Shown: piece after piece, positions 54,896 through 62,317 of the stretch | How the letters are laid out: every line of letters begins with the position of its first letter | Position numbering within the stretch: position 1 is the first letter of the stretch | Source: JAKVBH01 sp049800955 | GTDB lineage: Bacteria > Pseudomonadota > Alphaproteobacteria > Rhodobacterales > Rhodobacteraceae | DNA: 64,000 nucleotides | Direction of reading: 5' to 3' | NCBI RefSeq assembly: GCF_049800955.1 | Contig: NZ_JBNAGA010000001.1 | Span: 1,922,001-1,986,000 of the forward strand | Position numbers and translations under genes: made by a program | The notes under the pieces: model-generated | Databases searched by the model: none | Seen by the model: only the letters and a program-made list of their open reading frames with translations | What the model was told of the DNA's origin: nothing

Positions 54896-54910
54896 GGTGA
54901 CCTAGTCACC
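54896..54910. promoter_or_regulatory. Operator-like palindrome before the sulfur operon
   Basis: GGTGAC-CTA-GTCACC, perfect 6-bp arms, with a TT/AA extension on each side, 58 bases upstream of the first operon gene. A TTGACA box (minus strand, 54949-54954) lies farther upstream. Symmetry and size suit a dimeric regulator of the Crp/Fnr or ArsR type. Confidence 0.45.
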
Positions 54911-55060
54911 AAACTCGGCACGAATGACGTTGGTCGACGTGTATTTCTGTCAAGTACCCGCCAATGTGGCCACCGACGTCGGCACTTAAAATCTTCTGCA
55001 CGACAAGCCAAACCTAAATTTGTGCACCCTGATTCCGTGCACGCATGACCCCAGACTTGG

Positions 55061-55609
55061 CTAGGATAAGGTCGGCTGCACAGTCTCCTGCCACCAAACT
55101 GTGACTTCGTTCTTTAAGTCCTGCCAGTCAGTATAGATGTGATCATGGTCCGGATTTTGCCCTGCGTCCCTTTCTGCAAGGATACGCCGCATGATAAACC
55201 GCGTGAACACATCATAGCTACTGGGCATGTAAGCGCCCGCAACCTGGATAACTCTTGTTGGTTTCCAGCCTGTCGCCTTGGTCAGGTTTGTCTCAATGCT
55301 GCGCAGTCCGGCCCAGTCTGCTGAGTCGTGACCAGCAGCCGTCAATGACACCGACAGAAACAAGGTCGGCCTCGCGTTCAGCGGTGCCGCGTTTTGGTGC
55401 ACAAATTCGCTCAGCGACTTGGGGTATTTGTTTGCATAGACCGCGGCGGCAAGCACAACAGCATCATAGCGACGGACGTCGTTGCCATCTGCGTCATCAA
55501 GAGGCAGCAGCTCGACGGAGGCCCCCGCCGCGGTTAGATCGTGCATGACTTGCCGTGCGATAGCTCGCGTTTGGCCACTTTTTGAGACGTAACCGACGAG
55601 AACGATCAT
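55061..55609 (-). CDS. Flavodoxin-domain protein (HemG-like)
   Basis: 182 residues. FMN-phosphate loop YVSKSGQTRAIARQV at the start, then AVVLAAAVYANKYPKSLSEFV, like menaquinone-dependent protoporphyrinogen oxidase HemG. The match is moderate, so a general flavodoxin-type electron carrier is as likely. Its ribosome site lies inside a hairpin arm (55616-55643). It lies between the Crp/Fnr regulator and the sulfur operon on the same strand. Confidence 0.75.
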   Translation of the reverse strand: MIVLVGYVSKSGQTRAIARQVMHDLTAAGASVELLPLDDADGNDVRRYDAVVLAAAVYANKYPKSLSEFVHQNAAPLNARPTLFLSVSLTAAGHDSADWAGLRSIETNLTKATGWKPTRVIQVAGAYMPSSYDVFTRFIMRRILAERDAGQNPDHDHIYTDWQDLKNEVTVWWQETVQPTLS

Positions 55610-55615
55610 GTGAGC

Positions 55616-55643
55616 CCTTCAACAGTCTTCCAATCGTTGAAGG
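55616..55643 (-). promoter_or_regulatory. Hairpin covering the ribosome site of the flavodoxin gene
   Basis: In mRNA sense, CCTTCAAC (5' arm) and GTTGAAGG (3' arm) pair perfectly across 12 bases. The 3' arm includes the GAAGG ribosome site, 6 bases before the ATG. Confidence 0.5.
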
Positions 55644-55682
55644 CAGTTTAATCGGCATATGTGCGCGCCGCGTTGACATCAA

Positions 55683-56357
55683 TCAATGCTGGCCACCAGA
55701 CGACTTGATGAGATGCGCTAAACCATCCGGCTCAATGAGCCTGACCTCTCCACGGGATTGCTCGATCCAGCCACGCCGGTGAAACTCGGACAATGTGCGC
55801 GAAATGACCTCGCGTGCTGTCCCCAATTCCGTTCCCAGAACGGCATGGGTCGCGTGGACCACACCCTTTTCGTCAGCCAGTTCCAGCAGACGGGAGGCCA
55901 AGCGCACGTCCATGCGCTGGAATACGATGTCATCAATCAAGGTGAACAGATCGGTGATCCGGCGCGAATAGGCGGTGAAGACAAACTCCCGAAACACGGG
56001 CGATTTCGCCACGAGATCGTCAAATGTCTTTCTTGGGATCGCAACCGCCTCGACTTCAGTCTCAGACGTCCCCTCGGCAGCATAATCCTCAAAAGCCAGC
56101 ATACAGGCCGTCGTCAAAACGCAGCTTTCGCCCGCGTGCACACGATAGAGGAATATTTCCCGACCCGTCTCTGACTTTTGCTGAACCTTCACCGTGCCAT
56201 CGAGCAACAACCAAAGGTTGTCCGCGGTCTGCCCCGGTGCAAAGATCTGCGTTCCGGGCGGGACCCGAACGATTTCGCTTCCCGAGACCAGTTCATCCCT
56301 GATCTCCGCCGGGAGGCGGCCAAGACCCTTGAATTTGTCGATCCATGTATGTTCCAT
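55683..56357 (-). CDS. Crp/Fnr family transcriptional regulator
   Basis: 224 residues: a cyclic-nucleotide-like sensor domain (PPGTQIFAPGQTADNLWLLLDG near 28-49) and a C-terminal winged helix (LGTELGTAREVISRTLSEFHRRGWIE, about 179-204). It has cysteine only at one place in the sensor domain (ESCVLTTACML) and lacks the N-terminal FNR cysteine cluster, so it is not an Fe-S FNR. The ESCVLTT motif is typical of a group linked to sulfur and peroxide genes. Placed just upstream of the sulfur block, it is the best local regulator candidate. Confidence 0.87.
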   Translation of the reverse strand: MEHTWIDKFKGLGRLPAEIRDELVSGSEIVRVPPGTQIFAPGQTADNLWLLLDGTVKVQQKSETGREIFLYRVHAGESCVLTTACMLAFEDYAAEGTSETEVEAVAIPRKTFDDLVAKSPVFREFVFTAYSRRITDLFTLIDDIVFQRMDVRLASRLLELADEKGVVHATHAVLGTELGTAREVISRTLSEFHRRGWIEQSRGEVRLIEPDGLAHLIKSSGGQH

Positions 56358-56433
56358 CGTTTGGTCCCGGATAGAGCTTACTTTAAAATGCTCGGCGTCG
56401 CTGCTTCTGACGACGCCAAACTCTAGTAGGCAT

Positions 56434-57096
56434 TCAGAGGGACTTGGTCGAGTAGTACCAGTCCTTGGTCTCAAACCCTTCCGACATGCGCGCCTCGGCG
56501 GCGGCGGCGGTTGCGGGCGGCGGTACGATTACATCGTCGCCAGGTTGCCAGTTCTCCGGCGTTGCAACCTTGTTCTCGTCCGATGTTTGCAAAGCCTTCA
56601 CCAGACGAACGAATTCGTCAACTGAGCGTCCATTGGTCATCGGATAATAGACCATCGCCCGCAAGATACCGTCCGGATCGATGATGAAGGTTGCGCGCAC
56701 GGCTTGCGTGTCAGAGGCGCCAGGCTGGATTATGCCGAACGCCTGCGCCACCTTCATGTCAAGGTCGGCGATAATCGGGAACGGGATGTCTACTCCGAAA
56801 TTATCCTTGATCGAGCGCATCCAGGCGATGTGTGCATAGTGGCTGTCGATCGAGAGACCCAGCATTTCGGTGTTCAACGCGGCAAAGTCCTCGGCGCGAT
56901 TGGCAAAGGCCACAAATTCCGTCGTGCAGACAGGGGTGAAATCCGCGGGATGGGAAAACAGGATCAGCCACTTGCCCTTGTAGTCTTCATTGGTTTTGCG
57001 ACCGTCCGTTGTCAGCGCGTCAAAGGCGGGCGCTGTTTCGTTCAGACGAGGCAAGCCCACGCGGGCTTCATTTGAGACCGGTGTATGTGCGTTCAT
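56434..57096 (-). CDS. 1-Cys peroxiredoxin (Prx6/AhpC-TSA type)
   Basis: 220 residues. The peroxidatic cysteine lies in HPADFTPVCTTEF (about residue 48), with the Arg in the DGILRAMVYYPMT region. It is the only cysteine in the chain: the C-terminal tail ends DWYYSTKSL, where archaeal and bacterial 2-Cys relatives have their resolving cysteine. So an external thiol must reduce it. ATG 57096 has an AAGGAAG site. Divergent from the OxyR-like gene. Confidence 0.92.
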   Translation of the reverse strand: MNAHTPVSNEARVGLPRLNETAPAFDALTTDGRKTNEDYKGKWLILFSHPADFTPVCTTEFVAFANRAEDFAALNTEMLGLSIDSHYAHIAWMRSIKDNFGVDIPFPIIADLDMKVAQAFGIIQPGASDTQAVRATFIIDPDGILRAMVYYPMTNGRSVDEFVRLVKALQTSDENKVATPENWQPGDDVIVPPPATAAAAEARMSEGFETKDWYYSTKSL

Positions 57097-57198
57097 GGTC
57101 ATCTTCCTTTTTTGGGGCTTTGAGACAAAAATAGGAGATCCCGGATTATTTGGGAAATTGATTGTATCACAGACGGTCATTCAATAAAGCGATTACCC

Positions 57199-58101
57199 AT
57201 GACGACCCTGCGCCAACTCCGCTTTCTTGTCGCTCTGGACGACACGCTGAATTTCTCGCGCGCCTCAGAGCTTTGCAACGTCACGCAGTCGACCTTGTCC
57301 ACCGGCTTGAAGGAGCTGGAAGAACGCCTTGGCGTTCAGGTTGCGGAGCGGACAAAGCACAGCGTCATGATGACGCCTGTCGGCAAAGAGCTGGCAGAAC
57401 GCGCGCGCGGTATTCTGTCCGAAGTCCAGGACTTCGAAGACCGGGCAAAGCGGGAAAACGCGGCTGGCACCTCAAGCATTCGGTTTGGCACAATCCCCAC
57501 AGTTGGTCCCTACCTGATGCCCAAGGCCATGCCGCTTTTGCGCCAGCGCTTGCCTGAGACGAAATTCTTTCTGCGCGAGGAGCTCACAGACCAGCTGGTC
57601 GATGGGTTGATGGACGGTCGCCTGGACCTCCTGTTACTCGCCCTCCCCCACCCGTTGCCAGCGCAGATCGAGAGGCAAGTCCTTTTCTCGGACGGGTATT
57701 ACCTCGCTACCCCCGTTGATCATCCTTTGGGCAACCGGGACACGATCGGCGCCGATGATTTGAAGGATCGCCACCTTCTGCTTCTGGAAAAAGGTCACTG
57801 TCTGCAAAGACATGCGCTGTCCAGCTTCTCCGGCATCACCCTCGACGCGGATGAGAGTTTTTCAGCCACAAGCCTCTCAACTCTTGTTGCCATGGTCGAA
57901 GAAGACCTTGGGATCACGCTCTTGCCAAAGCTGGCAGTAGACGGTGGCATCTCCAAAGGGCACCGATTGCATCTCGGCGATGTCGCGGGTGCCATCCCGC
58001 GGCAGGTCGCTCTGGCCTGGCGAAAAAGCACACCAAATGTCGATGTTTTCAAAACAATCGGCGCCTGTCTCGCGCAAGCAAGAACCCAGTTGGCCGCATA
58101 G
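57199..58101 (+). CDS. oxyR: OxyR-like LysR regulator
   Basis: 300 residues. N-terminal winged helix (FSRASELCNVTQSTLSTGLKEL, about 19-40) and the OxyR sensor domain. The region LLEKGHCLQRHALSSF (about residues 194-209) matches the redox loop of E. coli OxyR: the reactive cysteine (position 199 there) is kept, but the position nine residues later (Cys208 there) is Phe. The following block FSATSLSTLVAMVEEDLGITLLP is typical OxyR. Divergent from the peroxiredoxin gene with a 102-base shared gap. Confidence 0.88.
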   Translation: MTTLRQLRFLVALDDTLNFSRASELCNVTQSTLSTGLKELEERLGVQVAERTKHSVMMTPVGKELAERARGILSEVQDFEDRAKRENAAGTSSIRFGTIPTVGPYLMPKAMPLLRQRLPETKFFLREELTDQLVDGLMDGRLDLLLLALPHPLPAQIERQVLFSDGYYLATPVDHPLGNRDTIGADDLKDRHLLLLEKGHCLQRHALSSFSGITLDADESFSATSLSTLVAMVEEDLGITLLPKLAVDGGISKGHRLHLGDVAGAIPRQVALAWRKSTPNVDVFKTIGACLAQARTQLAA

Positions 58102-58142
58102 GTCAGACCGAGCATTCAATGCGAGGTGATTTTCGCATTGTT

Positions 58143-58184
58143 TTGATTGAAATCAAAGCACTACGCGATTTTCCTTGCTATCTT
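58143..58184 (+). promoter_or_regulatory. FNR-type box and promoter of the 60-residue protein gene
   Basis: TTGAT-TGAA-ATCAA (58143-58156) is a perfect FNR/FnrL consensus. TATCTT at 58179-58184 fits a -10 box, and the centre of the FNR box then lies about 41 bases before the expected start of transcription, the class II activation position. Confidence 0.75.
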
Positions 58185-58214
58185 TCCCCAAGCAGTTGCC
58201 GTGGAGGATTTGAC

Positions 58215-58397
58215 ATGCTGAGACTTGCAGGAATGCTCTTTTCATTGATCTCAACAACTCTCGCCGGGAGTGCAATCGTTGCCGCTCTTGTTATGGGCCA
58301 TGACACATTGTGGCCGTTGATGGTTGCAGCGGGGATCGGCTTTGTGGCCGCTGTTCCGGCCACCTATGTGGTGACCAAACAGATCATCGCGATGTAG
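58215..58397 (+). CDS. Small two-helix membrane protein under an FNR box
   Basis: 60 residues: helices at about 5-25 (GMLFSLISTTLAGSAIVAAL) and 30-52. GGAGG lies 7 bases before ATG 58215, and the longer open frame upstream includes the FNR box, so it cannot be the start. Similar short proteins occur in Rhodobacteraceae under FnrL, but no function is known to me; a role at low oxygen is inferred from the promoter. Confidence 0.75.
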   Translation: MLRLAGMLFSLISTTLAGSAIVAALVMGHDTLWPLMVAAGIGFVAAVPATYVVTKQIIAM

Positions 58398-58518
58398 ACA
58401 TCAAGCGCCTGTGCCGGGCGTCGTATCTGGCGCATTCCGTCACACCTCTGAAAACACCATCGAAGTGCCGCGCCAGTTCAAACCGGCGCGGCTTTTTCTC
58501 GTGTTTTCAATACTGTTT

Positions 58519-58959
58519 TCAATAATTGAGAATGCGGGTGTCATCGTCCATCAAGCGGCGCGCCATATCAGCGGGGTTGGCCACGCCGATCCCATCCAAA
58601 AGCACCGATTGATCCGCGCCTTTACCCGGCAGATAGATGGCACAAACCTCAACCGTCGCGCCGGTGTTGGTGCGGATCATCTGCATCAGGCCTTGCGGGC
58701 TCATGTCTCGGGGCGGCTGACCGGCGGTGGCGCTTGCGGGTGCGTCTTTCAAAGCAAGATCACCGGCAGGACCGCAGAGCATGATATGCGTCTGAGCGCC
58801 CTGTTGCGCGGCCTGCATCGTCAGGACCATCGCCATCAGCTGCGTTTGCGCATCGGCAGAAGTCACAACTGTCACAAGCTTTTCCTCAGCCTCGGAAGAC
58901 GCGTAGGCCGTCCCTGCTGCAAAGGCAGTGATAGCGGCAGAAAGGATCAGTTTTCTCAT
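58519..58959 (-). CDS. Exported DsrE-like protein
   Basis: 146 residues with signal peptide MRKLILSAAITAFAAGTAYA. The mature part has a DsrE/F-like fold (EEKLVTVVTSADAQTQLMAMVL, then THIMLCGPAGDLALKDAP and TVEVCAIYLPGKGAD). Cytosolic DsrE binds sulfur on cysteine; two cysteines are present here (in MLCGPAG and EVCAIY). Export suggests a periplasmic sulfur-relay or unknown role. Confidence 0.8.
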   Translation of the reverse strand: MRKLILSAAITAFAAGTAYASSEAEEKLVTVVTSADAQTQLMAMVLTMQAAQQGAQTHIMLCGPAGDLALKDAPASATAGQPPRDMSPQGLMQMIRTNTGATVEVCAIYLPGKGADQSVLLDGIGVANPADMARRLMDDDTRILNY

Positions 58960-59033
58960 GGAGTATCTCCTTGGGTTGGCCGGATTATTCCGGGGGATTG
59001 ATATTCGTTTTGGATTGGCTGAACCGCTCATGC

Positions 59034-59276
59034 TCAAGCCGTCGCTGGGATCACAAGGCGGTGCAAAACGCGCCTTACAAAAGGTGCCACCACAAGCACG
59101 GTCGGAAAGGCGATTGCCCAGGACGACAGCCACGACGACAGCCAGGTGCCCACAAAGCCCGCAACGAGGCCGGTGGCGAGAAAGGTCGCAACGCCGGAAA
59201 TCAGCAGCGACATGAAGCAGGACAACAACAGGCCAAAAGCGATGTGTTCGAAACGGGCGGGAATGAAGGGACGCAT
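59034..59276 (-). CDS. DUF2798 membrane protein
   Basis: 80 residues with two helices (about 10-33 and 36-60), beginning MRPFIPARFEHIAFGLLLSC. Short DUF2798 proteins are widespread and uncharacterised. It lies on the same strand as the DsrE-like gene, 74 bases upstream of it. Confidence 0.75.
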   Translation of the reverse strand: MRPFIPARFEHIAFGLLLSCFMSLLISGVATFLATGLVAGFVGTWLSSWLSSWAIAFPTVLVVAPFVRRVLHRLVIPATA

Positions 59277-59387
59277 GGAGAGAGCTTTCGTTAGGTCGTT
59301 TGTTTCTGAAGAACGGGCTGGGAAGATCGGAGCACTTTGATCACGATGGACCTTTCGTCCGAAACATCTGTTCCGGCGGCATCCGTC

Positions 59388-59916
59388 CTACGCGTTGGTC
59401 TCTGCCACGCCCCGGACCGGGCCTTTGCGGATTTGTTTCAGCCTCACACCCATCTCGGCAGCGAAGAGAACTCGTGCAAAGGCCCATGAAGCCCGCAAGC
59501 GCAAGAAGCAGATCAGCAACGCTCAGGTGACTGGCCGACAGCGCGGTGGACAAAACATCATCCAAGACCCTGAGTTGACCACCGAATTCGGCCATGTCCC
59601 ATTCCGTTTCAGCGGCGATCCACGGCGTCGAGAGCGCGATCACCGCCGCCCAAAGGGCCCATCGCGGGTAGGTTTGTCCTCTGAACGACGACCCGCAAAA
59701 GAAATAGGCCGGAACGCCAACGAACGCGAAGACCAGACCCACCATGATCCGGAACGCCCAGAACAGCGCCCCGACCGTTGGAATGGTGTCGTCTGCCGCT
59801 TGGCCCTGCCAGCGAAACGCCGGCTGACCCTCATCCGCACGCCTCACCACACCGCCTGCATCGAGAACAGCGCGCGCAAGAGATGCGTCTTGGCTCATAT
59901 TGGTATGGCTGTTCAT
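59388..59916 (-). pseudogene. CydA (cytochrome bd ubiquinol oxidase subunit I) C-terminal remnant, frameshifted
   Basis: The translated product matches only the last third of CydA: TIPTVGALFWAFRIMVGL, then PWIAAETEWDMAEFGGQ and the SVADLLLALAGFMGL helix. At about 59472 one extra base shifts the frame; the other frame continues VLFAAEMGVRLKQIRKG and ends at TAG 59388. The haem-binding N-terminal part and cydB are missing. An ATG with GGAG site at 59916 begins the remnant, after the TsoY-like gene, so it may still be translated as a fragment. Confidence 0.8.
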
Positions 59917-59928
59917 TTTGGCTCCATT

Positions 59929-59950
59929 GCCCGGCTCAGATGAGCCGGGC
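59929..59950. repeat. 22-bp near-perfect palindrome between TsoY-like and cydA remnant
   Basis: Arms GCCCGGCTCA and TGAGCCGGGC with 2 bases between them. It is strong enough to act as an mRNA stabiliser or transcription pause between the two cistrons; there is no T run. Confidence 0.7.
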
Positions 59951-59966
59951 GTCTGACAAGAGGCAT

Positions 59967-61181
59967 TCACTCGGCTGGAACGGCGTGGCCATCGGCCGGA
60001 CGCCCAAAGTGTCGTTTGTTCAGCAGAAGTACGAGGACGATCATTGAGACCTGCGCGGCAATCGCAAGCGAGGTCAGCGCCCAGTAGGCGATGCCGAACT
60101 TGGCGATCAGACCAGCCCCGACAAGGCCCTTGTTGATCCAGAAATGCAGCATCACACTCAGGGCAACGCCTGGGCAAACCAGCGCATAGGACCCCGCCGA
60201 ATTGCCCTCTCCGCGCAGATAGGCATCCGCATATTTCTGACGCTTCAGGACCAACAGGCCGAGCGCGAGAAACACGCCCTGAATGGCAAGGATCGTAGTG
60301 GTCAGAAGCAGGTTGTCCGCCATACCGCCATGAGCTTCAAAGGTTGTGTGCAGGCCATGCTCCTGCCGAATGGTCATGATGCCGAGGACCGTCAGGATCG
60401 GCACGACAACCATCAGCGTCGGCGCGCTTTCCTTGGCTGTGCCGTGATGCAGCATCGCGTTGAACGCGACAATCGCGGCCACCACTGCATAAAACGCGGC
60501 GATGGTGCCGAGCATGATTGAAAAAACGAGCGAGATACCAACAGTCGTTGGCACATTGCTCATGGCCGCAGGCGCGGACATGCCGACGGCGGCCATCGAC
60601 AGCGCAAAAGCTGGCAGGAGCTGCGCGAAGGAGTTGTTTGCAGTCACGTCAAACACACCGCCGTCACTCAGGACCCGGCCCAAGAACCCACCGATGCGGT
60701 GGAACGCAAGATACCCGATCAAAGCGAAGGCAACCATCGCCAGCGGAAAGAGGTATTCGACAACGCTCCAGAGGCCCGGCACAAAAACGAGCCCGAGGAT
60801 GAAGCCAGCGTTCACCGTCATCGCCAGCGCCAAAGGCATGGCCAGGAACTGCGTCTGGCCGTTGGAGGTCATGAGCCTGGTATAGGCGGCTGTTTTCTTG
60901 AACGCGGCCAGCCGCCTGAGGTTCCAGATCAGTAGTTTGATGTTGAGGAAGGCAAATCCTGCGATCCCCGTCACCGCGACGATGATAGCAGTCTGCAAGG
61001 CCATGCCGCCCTGTGTGAATGCCGCCAAAATGTCTTCGAAGACAGGGACCGGCTGTCCCGGATGGGGCACCCAGAACATCAGAAACATGAAGAAGGTCAC
61101 AGTCAGCCCCCCTGCGCCAAGTGACGCGAGGAAGTAGAGCGGAGACCAGGTGTCAGCGGGACGTGGTTGAGAGATATTCAT
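59967..61181 (-). CDS. TsoY-like multi-span membrane protein
   Basis: 404 residues, about ten helices, beginning MNISQPRPADTWSPLYFLAS. I recognise it as the TsoY family, named because some members are selenoproteins. The single conserved cysteine in YALVCPGVALSVMLHFWINK (about residue 345) probably takes the position filled by selenocysteine in those. Family function is not established; the neighbours suggest redox or sulfur chemistry. ATG 61181 has a GGAG site. Two tiny ORFs lie directly upstream. Confidence 0.65.
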   Translation of the reverse strand: MNISQPRPADTWSPLYFLASLGAGGLTVTFFMFLMFWVPHPGQPVPVFEDILAAFTQGGMALQTAIIVAVTGIAGFAFLNIKLLIWNLRRLAAFKKTAAYTRLMTSNGQTQFLAMPLALAMTVNAGFILGLVFVPGLWSVVEYLFPLAMVAFALIGYLAFHRIGGFLGRVLSDGGVFDVTANNSFAQLLPAFALSMAAVGMSAPAAMSNVPTTVGISLVFSIMLGTIAAFYAVVAAIVAFNAMLHHGTAKESAPTLMVVVPILTVLGIMTIRQEHGLHTTFEAHGGMADNLLLTTTILAIQGVFLALGLLVLKRQKYADAYLRGEGNSAGSYALVCPGVALSVMLHFWINKGLVGAGLIAKFGIAYWALTSLAIAAQVSMIVLVLLLNKRHFGRPADGHAVPAE

Positions 61182-61207
61182 GGCAGTGCTCCAGTAGTCT
61201 GGACACG

Positions 61208-61357
61208 TCATGCCATGAGCACCAACGAATCGACGGTGACATGATCACCGAGGCGTGACGGAAAAGCTGTCTGAAAGACCTTGTGAGGGCCCCGATAATG
61301 GGAATTGACGGTGTCGAAAATCTCCGCCAGCTCGCCCTCAGACAGGTCAAGAGTCAT
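61208..61357 (-). CDS. Small 49-residue protein before the TsoY-like gene
   Basis: Begins MTLDLSEGELAEIFDTVNS and ends VTVDSLVLMA. Soluble, with an acidic first helix. Codon use looks coding (many C/G third positions, no rare codons). It ends 26 bases before the TsoY-like start. It has no own ribosome site: its ATG directly follows the TAG of the upstream mini-ORF, so it would rely on coupled translation or read-through. No family recognised. Confidence 0.55.
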   Translation of the reverse strand: MTLDLSEGELAEIFDTVNSHYRGPHKVFQTAFPSRLGDHVTVDSLVLMA

Positions 61358-61414
61358 CTAGCTGAAGAGCACCGCACACATGATCTCGGCTCCTCCAGTG
61401 TTTAGTCTGTTCAT
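61358..61414 (-). CDS. 18-residue leader ORF
   Basis: MNRLNTGGAEIMCAVLFS, with a GAGGA site 9 bases before the ATG; an internal Met at residue 12 has a better GGAGGAG site. The TAG stop is followed at once, in the same frame, by the ATG of the 49-residue ORF. Could be a regulatory leader peptide or the first part of one gene with an amber codon. Confidence 0.4.
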   Translation of the reverse strand: MNRLNTGGAEIMCAVLFS

Positions 61415-61481
61415 GTCGCCGCTTTCCTCTACAGAATTCCCCAGCACGGACGTGCCCGAAACACTTCTGGTGGAGGTCAGC

Positions 61482-61510
61482 AAAAAAAACGCCCCGCCAA
61501 ATGGCAGGGC
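61482..61510 (-). terminator. Terminator after sodB
   Basis: Minus-strand stem GCCCTGCC / GGCGGGGC with an ATTT loop (one mismatch), followed by eight T. It separates sodB from the leader/TsoY-like unit. Confidence 0.85.
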
Positions 61511-61539
61511 GCTTCGTGTCTCGGGCTCAACGCTAGCGC

Positions 61540-62139
61540 TTACATGCGCGAGGCGACGTTTTCCCAATTCACAAGGTTATTGAGGAAGTTATCGAGATAG
61601 GCAGGCCGTTTGTTGCGGAAATCGATATAGTAGGAATGCTCCCACACATCGCAGCCCAGAAGCGCCGTCTGGCCAAAGCAGAGCGGGTTCACGCCGTTCT
61701 CTGTCTTCGTCACTTTCAGGCCGCCGTCGGTGTCCTTCACAAGCCAGCACCAGCCGGAGCCAAACTGGCCCGCGCCTGCGGCGGCGAATTGTGACTTCAT
61801 CTCATCGACCGACCCAAAGCTCTCGACAATGGCCTTCTCCAGCTCACCCGGCATCGCATTGCCGCCCGGGCCCATCATCTCCCAGAACTGCATGTGGTTC
61901 CAATGCTGGGAGGCATTGTTGAAGATGCCCGATTGCGCGACGGCGCCCGCATCATAGGTGCCTTTGACGATGTCTTCGAGGGACTTGCCTTCCCACTCGG
62001 TGCCCGCGATCAGCTTGTTGCCGTTATCGACATAGGCTTTGTGGTGAATGTCATGGTGGTATTCCATGGTCTCTTTGGACATGCCGTTCCCGGCGAGAGC
62101 ATCATGTGCGTAAGGAAGATCTGGAAGTTCAAAAGCCAT
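61540..62139 (-). CDS. sodB: Superoxide dismutase, iron type
   Basis: 199 residues. Metal ligands are the first His in EYHHDIHHKAYVDNGNKL, the His in NNASQHWNHMQFWEMM, and Asp/His in LLGCDVWEHSYYIDFRNKR. The FGSGWCWLV block with preceding Gln is of the iron type. It dismutates superoxide to peroxide and oxygen in the cytoplasm. It faces away from era, and its terminator lies 30 bases after the stop. Confidence 0.95.
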   Translation of the reverse strand: MAFELPDLPYAHDALAGNGMSKETMEYHHDIHHKAYVDNGNKLIAGTEWEGKSLEDIVKGTYDAGAVAQSGIFNNASQHWNHMQFWEMMGPGGNAMPGELEKAIVESFGSVDEMKSQFAAAGAGQFGSGWCWLVKDTDGGLKVTKTENGVNPLCFGQTALLGCDVWEHSYYIDFRNKRPAYLDNFLNNLVNWENVASRM

Positions 62140-62317
62140 TCTGGGGCCCCCTCGTTGGTGTTGATCTGGCCCTTAACTGAGCCTGCGCGCGCGCAAGGTC
62201 AAGGTCCATCGCGCCCTGAAGGTGTAACGCAGACGCGGGTCAAGAGGTTCCTCTGGCATGCAGAGGCAAAACCCGCTACACCCCGGCTTTCTGAAAACCG
62301 CGAAAGAGCGCCACGAT

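Noticed and set aside
57157..57169. FNR-like box before oxyR (TTGAT then ATCAC)
   Set aside because: The spacer is 3 rather than 4 bases and the right half is not ATCAA; more likely part of the OxyR binding area.
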